A stretch of DNA of 64,000 bases from an uncultured Collinsella sp. (GCA_900541205.1 UQIV01000006.1:26157-90156); one strand, 5' to 3'. Shown: positions 25,805-35,100, numbered from the stretch's first letter. Numbers and translations: made by a program. The notes: a model not told the origin generated them from the letters alone.

Positions 25805-27406
25805 GTGTCTGCAACCATCAAACCCTTCACCGACGAGTTCGAAGAGTATGGTCGCGATGAGTCTCGCGCATCGGGCGAGGCCTCGAGCATCTCGTTTCCG
25901 ACAACGGAAGACGAGGTCCGTGCCATTTTGGAAAAGCTCCATGCCGAGCGTGTCCCGGTAACGGTTCAGGGCGCCCGAACCGGCCTTGCCGCCGGTGCCG
26001 TGCCCCACGGCGGGCATATCCTCAATACTTCCCGTATGAATCGCTACTTGGGCCTTCGCCGCGATGAACAAGGCCAATTTCTGCTGCGCGTGGAGCCGGG
26101 CGTTGTGCTCTCGGAGTTGCGCAAGCAGCTGAGCAAGAAGGTGCTGCCGACTGCTGGTTGGGACCAGGCATCGCTTGAGGCCTACGAGGAGTTCCAAGAG
26201 GCCCCCGAGCAGTTCTTTCCCACCGATCCCACCGAGACGTCTGCCTGTCTGGGCGGCATGGCGGCATGTAACGCCTCCGGTGCCCGCAGCTACGCCTACG
26301 GTCCCATGCGCCCACATATCACGGGACTCCACGTCGCACTGGCTGATGGCGATTTGCTTGAGCTTCAGCGCGGCGAGGCTTTTGCCCAGGGCCGCCACCT
26401 GTCGCTCGTGACGGCAGCGGGCCGTACGCTCGAGCTCGATCTTCCCAGCTATACCATGCCCAAGACAAAAAATGCCTCAGGCTATTTCGTTGCTGATGAA
26501 ATGGACGCCATCGACCTCTTTATCGGCGCTTGTGGCACGCTCGGCGTTATCACCGAGCTCGAGATTGCCCTGCAGGCGGCGCCTGCGGTCGTTTGGGGCG
26601 TGAGCTGCTTCTTTGATAGCGAAGACAAGGCCGTGTCCTTTACCGATTCCGTGCGCCCCGTCCTGTCCCATGCGGCTGCCATCGAGTACTTCGATGCTGG
26701 CGCCCTGGATATTCTACGTCGCCAGCGCGAGCAGTCGACCGCGTTCGCTTCGCTGCCGGCGCTCGACAAAGACGCTAAGGTCTGTGTTTACGTGGAGCTC
26801 GACTGCGACGACGAAGCCCAGGCGACTGAGGAGCTGTATCACTTGGGGTGGGTACTAGAGCTTGCGGGCGGCAGCGACGATGCGACATGGGTCGCGCGCA
26901 CCGAGGTCGATCGCGAGTGTCAGCGATTCTTCCGCCATGCGGTGCCCGAGAGCGTCAACATGCTCATCGACGAGCGTCGCCGCACGGATCCCACCATCAC
27001 CAAGCTGGGATCGGACATGTCGGTGCCCAACGCGTGCCTTGCCGATGTCGTTGCGCTCTATCGCCGCACGTTGGCCGAAAGCGGGCTTGAATCTGCTGCC
27101 TGGGGACACATCGGCAACAACCATCTGCATGTGAACATCCTGCCGCGCGATGCGCAGGACTACCGTCGCGGTGGCGAGCTGTTTGCCCAGTGGGCTGCCG
27201 AGGTAACTGCTATGGGCGGCGCCGTCTCCGCAGAACACGGCGTCGGCAAGATCAAGGCGGGCTTCTTGGAGACGATGTACGGTCACGAGGCCATGGTCGA
27301 GTCGGCGCGGCTCAAGCTCCAGCTCGATCCCGACGGGCAGCTGGGTCGCGGCAACCTGTTTTCGGAGAAGCTCTTGGATGAGCTCGTCCAGAAAGGGGGC
27401 GCGTGA
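25805..27406 (+). CDS. FAD-binding lactate dehydrogenase, Etf-linked (LctD/GlcD type)
   Basis: A 533-residue FAD oxidase of the GlcD/D-LDH family, starting at GTG with AAAGGGGGAG upstream. The PCMH-type FAD domain shows VPVTVQGARTGLAAGAVP near 51-68, PTDPTETSACLGGMAACNASGARSY in two adjoining stretches near 140-164, and GTLGVITELEI. The C-terminal half has the substrate and metal motif GHIGNNHLHVN and SAEHGVGKIK. EtfB and EtfA follow directly, as in the confurcating Ldh-EtfAB complex of Acetobacterium woodii, where lactate oxidation by NAD+ is driven by ferredoxin oxidation. The gene order here is LDH-EtfB-EtfA. Lactate as substrate is inferred from the operon. Confidence 0.9.
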   Translation: MSATIKPFTDEFEEYGRDESRASGEASSISFPTTEDEVRAILEKLHAERVPVTVQGARTGLAAGAVPHGGHILNTSRMNRYLGLRRDEQGQFLLRVEPGVVLSELRKQLSKKVLPTAGWDQASLEAYEEFQEAPEQFFPTDPTETSACLGGMAACNASGARSYAYGPMRPHITGLHVALADGDLLELQRGEAFAQGRHLSLVTAAGRTLELDLPSYTMPKTKNASGYFVADEMDAIDLFIGACGTLGVITELEIALQAAPAVVWGVSCFFDSEDKAVSFTDSVRPVLSHAAAIEYFDAGALDILRRQREQSTAFASLPALDKDAKVCVYVELDCDDEAQATEELYHLGWVLELAGGSDDATWVARTEVDRECQRFFRHAVPESVNMLIDERRRTDPTITKLGSDMSVPNACLADVVALYRRTLAESGLESAAWGHIGNNHLHVNILPRDAQDYRRGGELFAQWAAEVTAMGGAVSAEHGVGKIKAGFLETMYGHEAMVESARLKLQLDPDGQLGRGNLFSEKLLDELVQKGGA

Positions 27407-27408
27407 AG

Positions 27409-28224
27409 ATGAGCGATTTCCATATGGTGGTGTGCGTCAAGGCCGTGCCGGGCAGCACCGAGGTCAAGATGGACCCCAAGACCAATACCATCGTGCGCGA
27501 TGGCAAGCAGGCGGTCATTAATCCCTTTGATGCGAGCGCTTTGGAATGCGCGCTGGCGCTGAAAGACGACTTTATCGGCTTTGGCATGGACGTGCGCGTG
27601 ACGGTGGTGTCGATGGGCATCCCCGCGACCGAGTCGCTGCTGCGCGACTGCATCGCTCGAGGTGCCGACGACGCGCTGCTGCTGACCGATCGCGCCTTTG
27701 CAGGTGCCGATACCCTGGCAACCACCTACGCCCTCAAGTGCGGCATCGAGGCGCTCGACGAGGACTTCGACCTGCTCATCTGCGGCAAGATGGCGGTGGA
27801 TGGCGATACGGCCCAGATTGGTCCCGAGCTTGCCGGTGCTTTTGAGATTCCCTGTGTGACCGACGTGAGCTGCGTGCAAAGCGCGGGCTTTACGACGTGT
27901 GGCTCGCTGGCGCTCGTTCACGGCTGCGATGCCGGCGAGGAGACGGTGTGTCTTGAGATGCCGTGCGCGATGACGACTGCCAAGGAGATTGGCCAGTTGC
28001 GTATGCCGAGTATTGCCGGTATTCGCGCGGCGGAGGAGGCGGACGTGCGCGTGGTCAGTGCCGCCGACGTGAACGCCGACCCCGCGCGTTGCGGTCTTGC
28101 CGGGTCGCCGACACAGGTCGTGCGCTCGTTTGTGCCCGACCGTGACCAAACGTGCGAGGCCGTTGAGGGGACGGCGTCCGAGCAGGCGGCAAAGCTTGCC
28201 AAGATTATCGAGGGGATGGCGTAG
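27409..28224 (+). CDS. etfB: Electron transfer flavoprotein beta subunit (bifurcating type)
   Basis: A 271-residue EtfB with the standard opening MVVCVKAVPGSTEV and the signature ADTLATTYAL and GKMAVDGDTAQIGPELA. The VDGDTAQ segment is characteristic of Etfs that carry a bifurcating FAD. I start at the ATG at 27409, well spaced after AGGGGGC; a GTG at 27403 overlapping the upstream stop is an alternative. It pairs with EtfA encoded immediately downstream and with the lactate dehydrogenase upstream. Confidence 0.9.
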   Translation: MSDFHMVVCVKAVPGSTEVKMDPKTNTIVRDGKQAVINPFDASALECALALKDDFIGFGMDVRVTVVSMGIPATESLLRDCIARGADDALLLTDRAFAGADTLATTYALKCGIEALDEDFDLLICGKMAVDGDTAQIGPELAGAFEIPCVTDVSCVQSAGFTTCGSLALVHGCDAGEETVCLEMPCAMTTAKEIGQLRMPSIAGIRAAEEADVRVVSAADVNADPARCGLAGSPTQVVRSFVPDRDQTCEAVEGTASEQAAKLAKIIEGMA

Positions 28225-29430
28225 ATGAGCGGACTGATTATCGATAGCGAAGCCTGTATCGGCTGCGGTCGCTGCGTTCGCGCCTGTGCTTCGGGCGGCA
28301 TCGTAGTGGAAGGCGAGCGACCCAACCGATGCGCCCACGTAGCCGACGGCTGCATCCTATGCGGTGGGTGCGTCGACGCCTGCCCTGTCAACGCTATCTC
28401 GATCGAGCGTGATGAGGCCGCTGGTGCGGTGGACCTTGATGCATATCGAGACATTTGGGTATTCGCGCAGACCGACGAGCACGATACGGTGAATCCCGTT
28501 GCCTATGAGCTCATGGGCAAGGGCCGCGAGCTTGCCGATGCTCGTGGCTGCCGTCTGGTGGCGCTGGTCGGTATGGGCCCCGAGGGTTCTCTCGGTGACC
28601 TGGAGCATCTGGTTTGCGCGGGCGCCGACGAAGTCCTGGCCTGTCGCGATGAGCGCCTGCGCCAAAACGATGCGGAGGTCTACGCCCGCTCGATCTGCGA
28701 TTTGGTAGCCGAACGCAAACCCGAGGCCATCCTATACGGTGCGACCGCTTTTGGCCGCGAACTGGCACCCGGCGTTGCCGTGCGTTTGCAGACGGGCCTT
28801 ACGGCTGACTGCACCGTACTTTCGATGGATACGGAGACGGGGCTGCTGCAACAGACGCGTCCGGCGTTTGGCGGCAACCTGATGGCCACCATCGTCTGCC
28901 CCAATCATCGTCCCCAGATGGCAACGGTTCGTCCCGGCATCTTTAAGGCGCCCGACTTCGACTACGGCCGTTCCGGCACGATCACCCAGGTGATGCTTGC
29001 GGAAGACGTTAAGGCTCGTGTCGAGATCTCGATTCCCGCCGAGGAGTGGGGACAGCAGCCCTCGATCGCCAATGCCGAGCGCTTGGTCGTGGTGGGCCGT
29101 GGCATTGGCTCCAAGAAGAATCTGCCCCTGATGCGAAGGCTCGCCGAGGCCCTGGGAGCCGAGCTTGGTTGCACGCGACCTGTCGTGGAGGCCGGCTGGT
29201 TGGAGTATCGCCATCAGATTGGCCAGACCGGCGTATCGGTTTCGCCCAAGCTTCTCGTGAGTATCGGTGTTTCGGGCGCCATCCAGCATCTCGCCGGCAT
29301 CGGTGGGGCGGAGTGCATTATCGCCATCAACGAGGACCCGGATGCCCCCATTTTCGGTGCTGCCCAGTACAAGGTTGTTGGGGACGCCGTCGAGGTCGTT
29401 GAGGAGCTGCTAGCCCAGCTTGAGCGCTAG
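28225..29430 (+). CDS. etfA: Electron transfer flavoprotein alpha subunit with N-terminal ferredoxin domain
   Basis: A 401-residue EtfA carrying two [4Fe-4S] motifs before the flavoprotein part: CIGCGRCVRAC (residues 11-21) and CILCGGCVDAC (about 43-53). The Etf domain follows, then the FAD-binding C-terminus (VVGRGIGSKKNL, GQTGVSVSPKLLVSIGVSGAIQHLAGI in two adjoining pieces, INEDPDAPIF). The ferredoxin extension is what links the confurcating lactate dehydrogenase complex to ferredoxin. Its ATG follows the etfB stop without a gap. The tail overlaps the convergent HD-domain gene by four bases, so the operon ends without room for a separate terminator. Confidence 0.92.
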   Translation: MSGLIIDSEACIGCGRCVRACASGGIVVEGERPNRCAHVADGCILCGGCVDACPVNAISIERDEAAGAVDLDAYRDIWVFAQTDEHDTVNPVAYELMGKGRELADARGCRLVALVGMGPEGSLGDLEHLVCAGADEVLACRDERLRQNDAEVYARSICDLVAERKPEAILYGATAFGRELAPGVAVRLQTGLTADCTVLSMDTETGLLQQTRPAFGGNLMATIVCPNHRPQMATVRPGIFKAPDFDYGRSGTITQVMLAEDVKARVEISIPAEEWGQQPSIANAERLVVVGRGIGSKKNLPLMRRLAEALGAELGCTRPVVEAGWLEYRHQIGQTGVSVSPKLLVSIGVSGAIQHLAGIGGAECIIAINEDPDAPIFGAAQYKVVGDAVEVVEELLAQLER

Positions 29431-30239
29431 GCGCGCGCCAGCCAGTTACGCATCTCGTCCTTTAGGCGGCTCCAGGTTGCCTGCGTGGCGGGGTCGGTAA
29501 AGGGCCGCGTAATGCCAAAGGGCGCGTCGAGCAGGCGGTGGATATCGCCCTGTTCGCGCGCCAGCGCGCGGCTTGCTGGATAGACGAGCTCAAACATAAA
29601 GCAGATAAGCCCCACCAAGAAGTCGGCGGGCTCATCGCGCTCATCGCGTGCGACGCAGCGGTGCTCGTCAAAGGCGGCAAGTGTCGGCGACGAGAAACGG
29701 CTGCCGAGAAACGTCTTCTCGTCCACCTTGAGGATAGTGTCGACGGTGCTGTCGGCGATGGTGCGCATAATGTCGATCTTGTCACCATCGCGCACGATAT
29801 CGCAGAAGCTCCGCGTGCGCACGTCGAGCCGCGCGGGTAGGCGGAAATCGCTGTGATAGGCAATGCTCGCTCGGATGAGCTCATCTTCTGCCGGGTCATC
29901 GATAAAGTCGCGGATGCTCGTTACGGCGGGTGCATCGGCGGGATTCTCGCCAAAGAGGACCTCGATGCCCAGCGCCGCATGGCTCATGCTCTCGGCGTCC
30001 TTAAAGGTGTCCCAGCGTCGCAGCTGCTCAAAGCGGCCCATATCGTGTAGCAGGCCGCAAAGCCATGCCAGGTCAATATCTTCTGACGACCAGCCCTGCT
30101 CGCGCGCTACGGCATCGCATGCCTCGGCCACGTGGTACGTATGCTCGATTTTGAGCGCGATGCGTGGGTTGGTGGCGTCGTAGGCATCGGTGTAGCTTTT
30201 GAAGGCCGCGCGCGCCCGGTCTCGATCGATAGCTGTCAT
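29427..30239 (-). CDS. HD-domain phosphohydrolase
   Basis: A 270-residue HD-superfamily protein. The metal set is visible as H in KIEHTYHVAEA (about 34), HD in CGLLHDMGRFEQ (about 65-66) and a later D (VRDGDKIDIMR). The GLLHDMGRFEQ and YHSDFRLP motifs are found in small bacterial HD hydrolases of unassigned substrate, often nucleotides. The start has AGGAAGTCATT upstream. It is convergent with etfA, overlapping it by four bases, and has no same-strand neighbour. Confidence 0.82.
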   Translation of the reverse strand: MTAIDRDRARAAFKSYTDAYDATNPRIALKIEHTYHVAEACDAVAREQGWSSEDIDLAWLCGLLHDMGRFEQLRRWDTFKDAESMSHAALGIEVLFGENPADAPAVTSIRDFIDDPAEDELIRASIAYHSDFRLPARLDVRTRSFCDIVRDGDKIDIMRTIADSTVDTILKVDEKTFLGSRFSSPTLAAFDEHRCVARDERDEPADFLVGLICFMFELVYPASRALAREQGDIHRLLDAPFGITRPFTDPATQATWSRLKDEMRNWLARA

Positions 30240-30365
30240 AATGACTTCCTAAAAAGTTGTGTCTTTCGATCCGGTGGCAATTGTAGGTGAACTCGGTTGC
30301 TGTCGGATGATGATTCTGCCGTGTCGCTACATGCGGTTCGGAGACCTTGTCAGGATGAGAAGCGT

Positions 30366-31058
30366 ATGGTGCTCAAAATCGTAAGAACCGTCTGGCCAGT
30401 GATGCTTACCTATGTTGCAATAGGCGCGCCGTGCGGAATGATCATGGGGCAGACGGGAATGGAGCCCTGGATGGTCTTTGCCCTGAGCAGCACGTTTGTG
30501 ACGGGTAGCGGTCAGTTTATGATCTGCAATCTTTGGCTGGCGGGCGTACCGGCACCTTCGATTATCGCGAGTGTTGCCGCCATCTCCTCGCGTTTTGCGC
30601 TTTACTCGGCATCGATCGCGCCGCATCTGACGGGTGCCTCGAAGCGTCAGACGCTGGCTGTTGCCGCGACACTTACCGAGGAGGCATATGGCATCTCGCT
30701 TGCCAAGTTGGTTGAAGGGGAGGATTGGGGCCCGCGCGAGTCCTTTGTGCTCAACGTGATCCTCATCGCAACATGGGGCGTTTCGTGTACGATGGGCGCC
30801 ATCGTCGGCGCCGTTGTCGATGTTCCCACCGCCATTGCAGCCTTTGTCTGCACCTCGCTCTTTATCTGCCTGCTCTTTTCGCAGCGGCTGTCGCGCGGCA
30901 ACGTTGTCGCGGCGGTTTCGGGTGCGGTGTCCGTCGCCGTATGCAAGTTCTTGGGCCTCACGAATATTGCCGTGCCGGCAAGCGTCGTGGCCGGCATTGC
31001 CATTGCGCTGGCGTGCGATGCTGTATTTGACGGAAGAGGTGCCCGCGATGCCCGTTAA
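30366..31058 (+). CDS. azlC: AzlC-family branched-chain amino acid exporter subunit
   Basis: A 230-residue membrane protein with about five or six helices, starting MVLKIVRTVWPVMLTYVAIG. FVTGSGQFMICNLW, SRFALYSASIAPHL and TEEAYGISLA correspond to conserved AzlC positions (the family's GAxQ, N/S-xRxxLY and TDExxA patterns). Together with AzlD it exports branched-chain amino acids. I use the ATG at 30366 with AGGATGAGAAG upstream rather than a TTG at 30297. Its last 11 bases overlap the azlD start. Confidence 0.87.
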   Translation: MVLKIVRTVWPVMLTYVAIGAPCGMIMGQTGMEPWMVFALSSTFVTGSGQFMICNLWLAGVPAPSIIASVAAISSRFALYSASIAPHLTGASKRQTLAVAATLTEEAYGISLAKLVEGEDWGPRESFVLNVILIATWGVSCTMGAIVGAVVDVPTAIAAFVCTSLFICLLFSQRLSRGNVVAAVSGAVSVAVCKFLGLTNIAVPASVVAGIAIALACDAVFDGRGARDAR

Positions 31059-31371
31059 CGAGTTCTTGGTTCTGTGGCTGTCGTCGTGGGCTGCTATCGC
31101 GTTCTTTCGAATCGCGCCGGCGTTCGCCTTGCGCGGGCGGACCCTGTCGCCCCGCATTACCGAGGCCCTGGGCTATATCCCGCCCGCTGCCTTTGCCGCG
31201 CTGGTCGCCAACGACTTGGTGAACCCCGGCGCGTTCGACGTGGGACTCTGGCCTGCCTTGGTTCCCTGGATTGCGGCCGCCGGCGTCGTGGCGGTGGCAA
31301 TCAAGACAAAGTCGATGTTGTGGTGCTGCGTCTCGGGCATCGTACTCTATATTGTCTTGAGCCTTATATAG
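31048..31371 (+). CDS. azlD: AzlD-family branched-chain amino acid exporter subunit
   Basis: A 107-residue protein with three to four helices, starting MPVNEFLVLWLSSWAAIAFF. RIAPAFALRGRTLSPRITEALGYIPPAAFAALV, read in two halves, matches the AzlD pattern in which a conserved R-P-A region precedes the second helix. Its start lies inside the azlC 3' end, with GGAAGAGG upstream, so translation is coupled. This is the small partner needed for export by AzlC. Confidence 0.85.
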   Translation: MPVNEFLVLWLSSWAAIAFFRIAPAFALRGRTLSPRITEALGYIPPAAFAALVANDLVNPGAFDVGLWPALVPWIAAAGVVAVAIKTKSMLWCCVSGIVLYIVLSLI

Positions 31372-31521
31372 GGGTGGCGTCGCGGACGCCGAATCTCGTT
31401 CCATCCCAACTTGTCGAATTTTTCACCGAGCCGGTCTATTTCTTCTGGTACCATGGTCAAACTTTACTGTAGCAAAGCGTGACGTGGGCTTTTGTACCCC
31501 GTCAGCGGAAATGGGGGTTTC

Positions 31522-32544
31522 ATGGCACAGGAAGCAACCGCCAACGAGCAAAAGAAATTCAGGGTCCCGCGCATCCCGGGCGACATCATGATCTATCCGA
31601 TGATCGTCGGTCTTTTGCTCAACACCTTCTGCCCGCAGGTTTTTGAGATCGGCGGCTTCTTTACGGCTGCCTGCCGCGGTGGCTCCAATACCATCGTCGC
31701 CGCGATCCTGCTGTTTGTGGGTGCCGGCATCAGCTTTAAGTCCACGCCGGGCGCCATCAAGACCGGTATCGTCGTGCTGATTCCCAAGCTGGTCGTCGCA
31801 GCGGCTCTCGGCCTAGGCGTGGCGTATTTCTTTAACGACAACTTCCTGGGTCTGAGCTCCGTGTCTATCATCGGCGGCATTACGTTTTGCAACATGGCGC
31901 TCTATACGGGCATCATGGGCGAGTTCGGCGATGAGTCCGAGCAGGGCGCCGTCGGTATCCTGTTCTTTACGGCCGGCCCCGCGGTCACGATGATCATCCT
32001 CGGTGTCTCGGGTCTCGCCAACATCCCCGTCGGCACTATCATCGGATCCATCCTGCCGCTTGTTATCGGCATGGTCCTGGGCAACTTGTTCCCGTTTATC
32101 AAGAACCTGCTGGTCCCCGGCGCCAATCCCGCGATCGCTGTCATCGGTTTTCAGCTCGGTGCGTCCATGAGCCTTTCGAGCTTCATCACCGGCGGCATTT
32201 CGGGCATCCTGCTGGGCCTCATCACGCTCTTTATCGTCGGTCCCATCACCTTTGCGTTCGAGCGCCTGTGCGGTGGTAACGGCAAGGCTGCCGTGGCTTG
32301 CTCCACCATCGCCGGCACGGCTATGACCACGCCGGTTGCTCTCGCCGAGGTCGCGCCGCGCTACGCCGAGCTTGCACCCACCGCGTACGCCCAGATCGCC
32401 ACTGCCGTTATCATCACGGCAATCATGGCTCCGATTCTGACCGGCTGGGTCGACAAGAAGTTCTGCCAGGGCAAGGAGGACCTGTCGGTCGAAGGCGTCG
32501 AGGCTATTGAGGAGGCCGTCGCGACCGACATCGACGGCGAGTAA
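31522..32544 (+). CDS. 2-keto-3-deoxygluconate permease (KdgT family)
   Basis: A 340-residue transporter with about ten helices. The start MAQEATANEQKKFRVPRIPG is followed by MIYPMIVGLLLNTFCPQ and alternating hydrophobic blocks; GGITFCNMALYTGIMGEFGD, in two pieces, is the typical KdgT signature. The family imports 2-keto-3-deoxygluconate by proton symport. No KDG kinase or aldolase is encoded nearby, so the actual substrate may differ. The ATG at 31522 is preceded by ATGGGGGTTTC. A hairpin at 32594 follows the stop. Confidence 0.85.
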   Translation: MAQEATANEQKKFRVPRIPGDIMIYPMIVGLLLNTFCPQVFEIGGFFTAACRGGSNTIVAAILLFVGAGISFKSTPGAIKTGIVVLIPKLVVAAALGLGVAYFFNDNFLGLSSVSIIGGITFCNMALYTGIMGEFGDESEQGAVGILFFTAGPAVTMIILGVSGLANIPVGTIIGSILPLVIGMVLGNLFPFIKNLLVPGANPAIAVIGFQLGASMSLSSFITGGISGILLGLITLFIVGPITFAFERLCGGNGKAAVACSTIAGTAMTTPVALAEVAPRYAELAPTAYAQIATAVIITAIMAPILTGWVDKKFCQGKEDLSVEGVEAIEEAVATDIDGE

Positions 32545-32593
32545 TCGTCGACGCGAGTCAATCAAGCCGGCGTGTGCAATTCGCGCCGTATGG

Positions 32594-32633
32594 GCGCCCG
32601 AACGGTGGCTGTTCTGCAGTGACGTTCGGGCGC
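32594..32633 (+). terminator. Terminator-like hairpin after kdgT
   Basis: GCGCCCGAACG (32594-32604) pairs perfectly with CGTTCGGGCGC (32623-32633) around an 18-base loop. No T-tract follows, so intrinsic termination is uncertain. It separates the permease from the GGDEF gene. Confidence 0.5.
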
Positions 32634-32734
32634 TCTGCTATGATTCCCTTTACCCCTGCGGAGAAAGGGGTGTTTGGCGCCTGGGCGCGACTCGGGCGAT
32701 TCTGGCCACTTGGATATTGAAGGGGGGGCGTCTA

Positions 32735-33877
32735 GTGATTAAGGCACTCAAGATCGAGATATTCCTGCTGTGCATGATTATTCTTATCGGGCTTGCCGTA
32801 CGAAGCCGTCGCTCCCTGTTCTCGAGCACCCAGCAGCTTTTATTTAGCATGCTGGGCTACACGTCTGCTGCCTACATTTTCTTCGATATGATCTGGACGC
32901 TCTCGGACGGCGTAAGCACTCCTGTAGGCATCACGGCCAACTGGATTTCCAACGCGGTCTCGTTTTCGCTGTTCGCCATCGCGTGCCTCATTTGGTTTTT
33001 CTATTCCGAGACGATGCAGGGCTCACGGCTCCTGACCACGCCCTACAGGGTGGTACTTTTAACGTTGCCAACAGCATTGGTGGTCGTGCTGGCATTTACC
33101 AGCTACTGGACGCACGCTATGTTCTATATCGATGCACAGGGCGTATATCGTCGCGGAGCGCTTTATATGATTCAGCCTATCGTTAGCTACTGCTACGTCA
33201 TATATACGTCCTTGCATGCCTTTATTCAGGCTCAAAAAGTCGAAAGCCTGCAAAAGAAGGCCATTTATCGCACCCTCGCCTTTTTTGCGGTTCCCGCTCT
33301 GGTGGGCGGTACCTTCCAGGTTTTGTTTTCGGTACCGGGCCTTTGCGTCGGTATAACGCTGAGCATCCTGCTGCTCTATATCGTCTATCAGGAGCAACTG
33401 ATTTCTACTGACCCGTTGACTGGCCTCAACAATCGCAACCGTTTTGAGACCTATATGCTGTCGCTCTTCTCAAATGTGGATCAGGCCGAAGATGTGTATC
33501 TGCTCATGATGGACGCCGACGGCTTTAAGCAGATTAACGATCGCTATGGGCATGTGGAGGGCGACCACGCTCTTCAGGTCATATCCGCTGCGCTCAAAGA
33601 AGTCTGCTCGGCGTCTGGTGGCTTTATCGCACGCTATGGTGGCGATGAGTTCGTGGTGCTCCAAAAGGCAGCGACGGAACAGGACATCATACGTCTGTGC
33701 GCGGCAATCAACGACGAGCTCGCGCGCGCCGAGGTGCCGTATCTGTTGCGGATGTCCATCGGCTACGCACGGGTCGGTGACGGCGTCGATACCTGGCAAG
33801 ACTTGCTTCGCGCTGCCGACGCGGAGCTCTACCGCGTCAAGGCCGAGAAAAAGAAGGCCGGCGTCCAGATACGCTAG
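32735..33877 (+). CDS. Membrane-bound diguanylate cyclase (GGDEF)
   Basis: A 380-residue protein starting at GTG with AAGGGGGGGCG upstream. The first 225 residues hold about seven transmembrane helices (IEIFLLCMIILIGLAV, LLFSMLGYTSAAYIFF, VSFSLFAIACLIWFF, VVLLTLPTALVVVLAF and others), a 7TM-like sensor. The GGDEF domain follows: DPLTGLNNRNRF, MMDADGFKQINDRYGH, and the catalytic RYGGDEFVVL, ending DLLRAADAELYRVK. All catalytic residues are present, so cyclic di-GMP synthesis in response to a membrane signal is likely. An upstream RxxD inhibitory site is not evident. No EAL protein is nearby. Confidence 0.9.
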   Translation: MIKALKIEIFLLCMIILIGLAVRSRRSLFSSTQQLLFSMLGYTSAAYIFFDMIWTLSDGVSTPVGITANWISNAVSFSLFAIACLIWFFYSETMQGSRLLTTPYRVVLLTLPTALVVVLAFTSYWTHAMFYIDAQGVYRRGALYMIQPIVSYCYVIYTSLHAFIQAQKVESLQKKAIYRTLAFFAVPALVGGTFQVLFSVPGLCVGITLSILLLYIVYQEQLISTDPLTGLNNRNRFETYMLSLFSNVDQAEDVYLLMMDADGFKQINDRYGHVEGDHALQVISAALKEVCSASGGFIARYGGDEFVVLQKAATEQDIIRLCAAINDELARAEVPYLLRMSIGYARVGDGVDTWQDLLRAADAELYRVKAEKKKAGVQIR

Positions 33878-33880
33878 GAA

Positions 33881-33918
33881 AAGGGGCACACGACCGTGGT
33901 GGTCGTGCGCCCCTTTTT
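33881..33918 (+). terminator. Intrinsic terminator after the GGDEF gene
   Basis: GGGGCACACGACC (33883-33895) pairs with GGTCGTGCGCCCC (33901-33913) with one A-C mismatch, five-base loop, followed by five T. It lies right after the stop codon at 33877. Confidence 0.85.
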
Positions 33919-34065
33919 GCGTTTGTGGGGGCCACCGGCCATAATGCCCAGGCGCGGTGCGGCAAGACGGGCGTCTGCCGCCGCGACTCGGTACGAAATC
34001 AACGAGAACCAGTGTGCTCCATTAAGCTAAAGTTTGCGAACATCCTCTCTAAAAAGGTGAACTCG

Positions 34066-35001
34066 CTAGGCTTTTTTGGGTTTGTTGACGATGATGATGC
34101 CGCCGCAGACCAACAGCAGGGCAACGATGACGGTAACGGGGCTCGTGCCAGCGACCTCGCCGAGCAGCAGCGCGCTCAGCACCACACCAAAGACGGGGTT
34201 CATAAACCCAAAGACCGAGACGCGGCTGACGGGGTTGACGGCAAGCAGGCGCGACCACAGCGAGTACGCGACGGCGGAAATGAGTGCCATATAAATGATG
34301 AGCGCGATGGCGGGGGCGATTTCAGTGGGGGACAACGTGCCGCCCATCAAAAACCCGATGGCGGTAAGGACCACGCCACCGACTAAAAACTGCCACCCGG
34401 CAAGCAAGACGCTGTCGTGCTCGCGCGAGAAGATGCCGATCAGGCAGGTCGATAGGGCGCCTGCAACAGTGGAAGCCAAGATAAATCCCTCGCCGTCGAG
34501 CGTAAAGCCAAAGATGCCATCCGCGCCCGAAAGGTTGACGAGCGCGACGCCAGCAAAGCCCAACACACAGCCAAGCACCTTGGCCGTATTGAGCTTCTCG
34601 GTGCGAAACGCCAGGGCGGCAAAGAGGATTGCGAGGAAGTTGGCGCTGGCCTCGATGATGGAGCTCGACATGGCACTTGCGCGCGAGAGTCCCAGATAGA
34701 AAAAGAAGTACTGCCCGATAGTCTGGAAGAGCGACAAGACAAAGATGGGCTTGATGTCACGAGCCTGCGGAATGAGGGGGCGGCGTTGGGCCGCGCTCAT
34801 CCCAACGATAACCAGGGCGCCGGCAAGCGTAAAGCGTAAACCTGCAAAGAGCAGCTGCGAAGCGCTATCGTGCGCTGGGATGCCAAAGAGTGCGTAGCCG
34901 ATCTTGATGCAGGGAAAGGCCGATCCCCAGAGTGCACAGCAAACAAGACAGCCCAGGATGAGTCCGGGCAGGGTGGCGAGATACGGCTTGCGGCTTTCCA
35001 T
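34066..35001 (-). CDS. EamA/DMT-family transporter
   Basis: A 311-residue membrane protein with about ten helices and the two-repeat EamA architecture (LWGSAFPCIKIGYALFGIP in the first repeat, SVFGFMNPVFGVVLSALLLGE in the second). Exporters of amino acids, purines or metabolites belong here; the substrate cannot be assigned. The ATG at 35001 is chosen since GGAAGGACATC precedes it. It starts 34 bases after the purL terminator hairpin. The C-terminus is basic (VNKPKKA), inside the cell. Confidence 0.85.
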   Translation of the reverse strand: MESRKPYLATLPGLILGCLVCCALWGSAFPCIKIGYALFGIPAHDSASQLLFAGLRFTLAGALVIVGMSAAQRRPLIPQARDIKPIFVLSLFQTIGQYFFFYLGLSRASAMSSSIIEASANFLAILFAALAFRTEKLNTAKVLGCVLGFAGVALVNLSGADGIFGFTLDGEGFILASTVAGALSTCLIGIFSREHDSVLLAGWQFLVGGVVLTAIGFLMGGTLSPTEIAPAIALIIYMALISAVAYSLWSRLLAVNPVSRVSVFGFMNPVFGVVLSALLLGEVAGTSPVTVIVALLLVCGGIIIVNKPKKA

Positions 35002-35025
35002 GATGTCCTTCCTACATGCGCGAAG

Positions 35026-35063
35026 CAAAAAAGAACCCGCCACCGGATGTGTCGGTGGCGGGT
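35026..35063 (-). terminator. Intrinsic terminator of purL
   Basis: On the plus strand ACCCGCCACCG (35035-35045) pairs with CGGTGGCGGGT (35053-35063), loop of seven. The A-run at 35027-35032 is a T-tract on the minus strand, directly after the stem, as expected for the minus-strand purL gene whose stop is at 35101. Confidence 0.88.
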
Positions 35064-35100
35064 GTTGTTACCCGAAGGGATTGTACCTGATGGGAAAGGT

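Noticed and set aside
34034..35043. A purine riboswitch controlling purL or the neighbouring EamA transporter
   Set aside because: The hairpin between the two genes is a simple terminator with a T-tract on the minus strand; no three-way junction or conserved purine aptamer core was seen on either strand.
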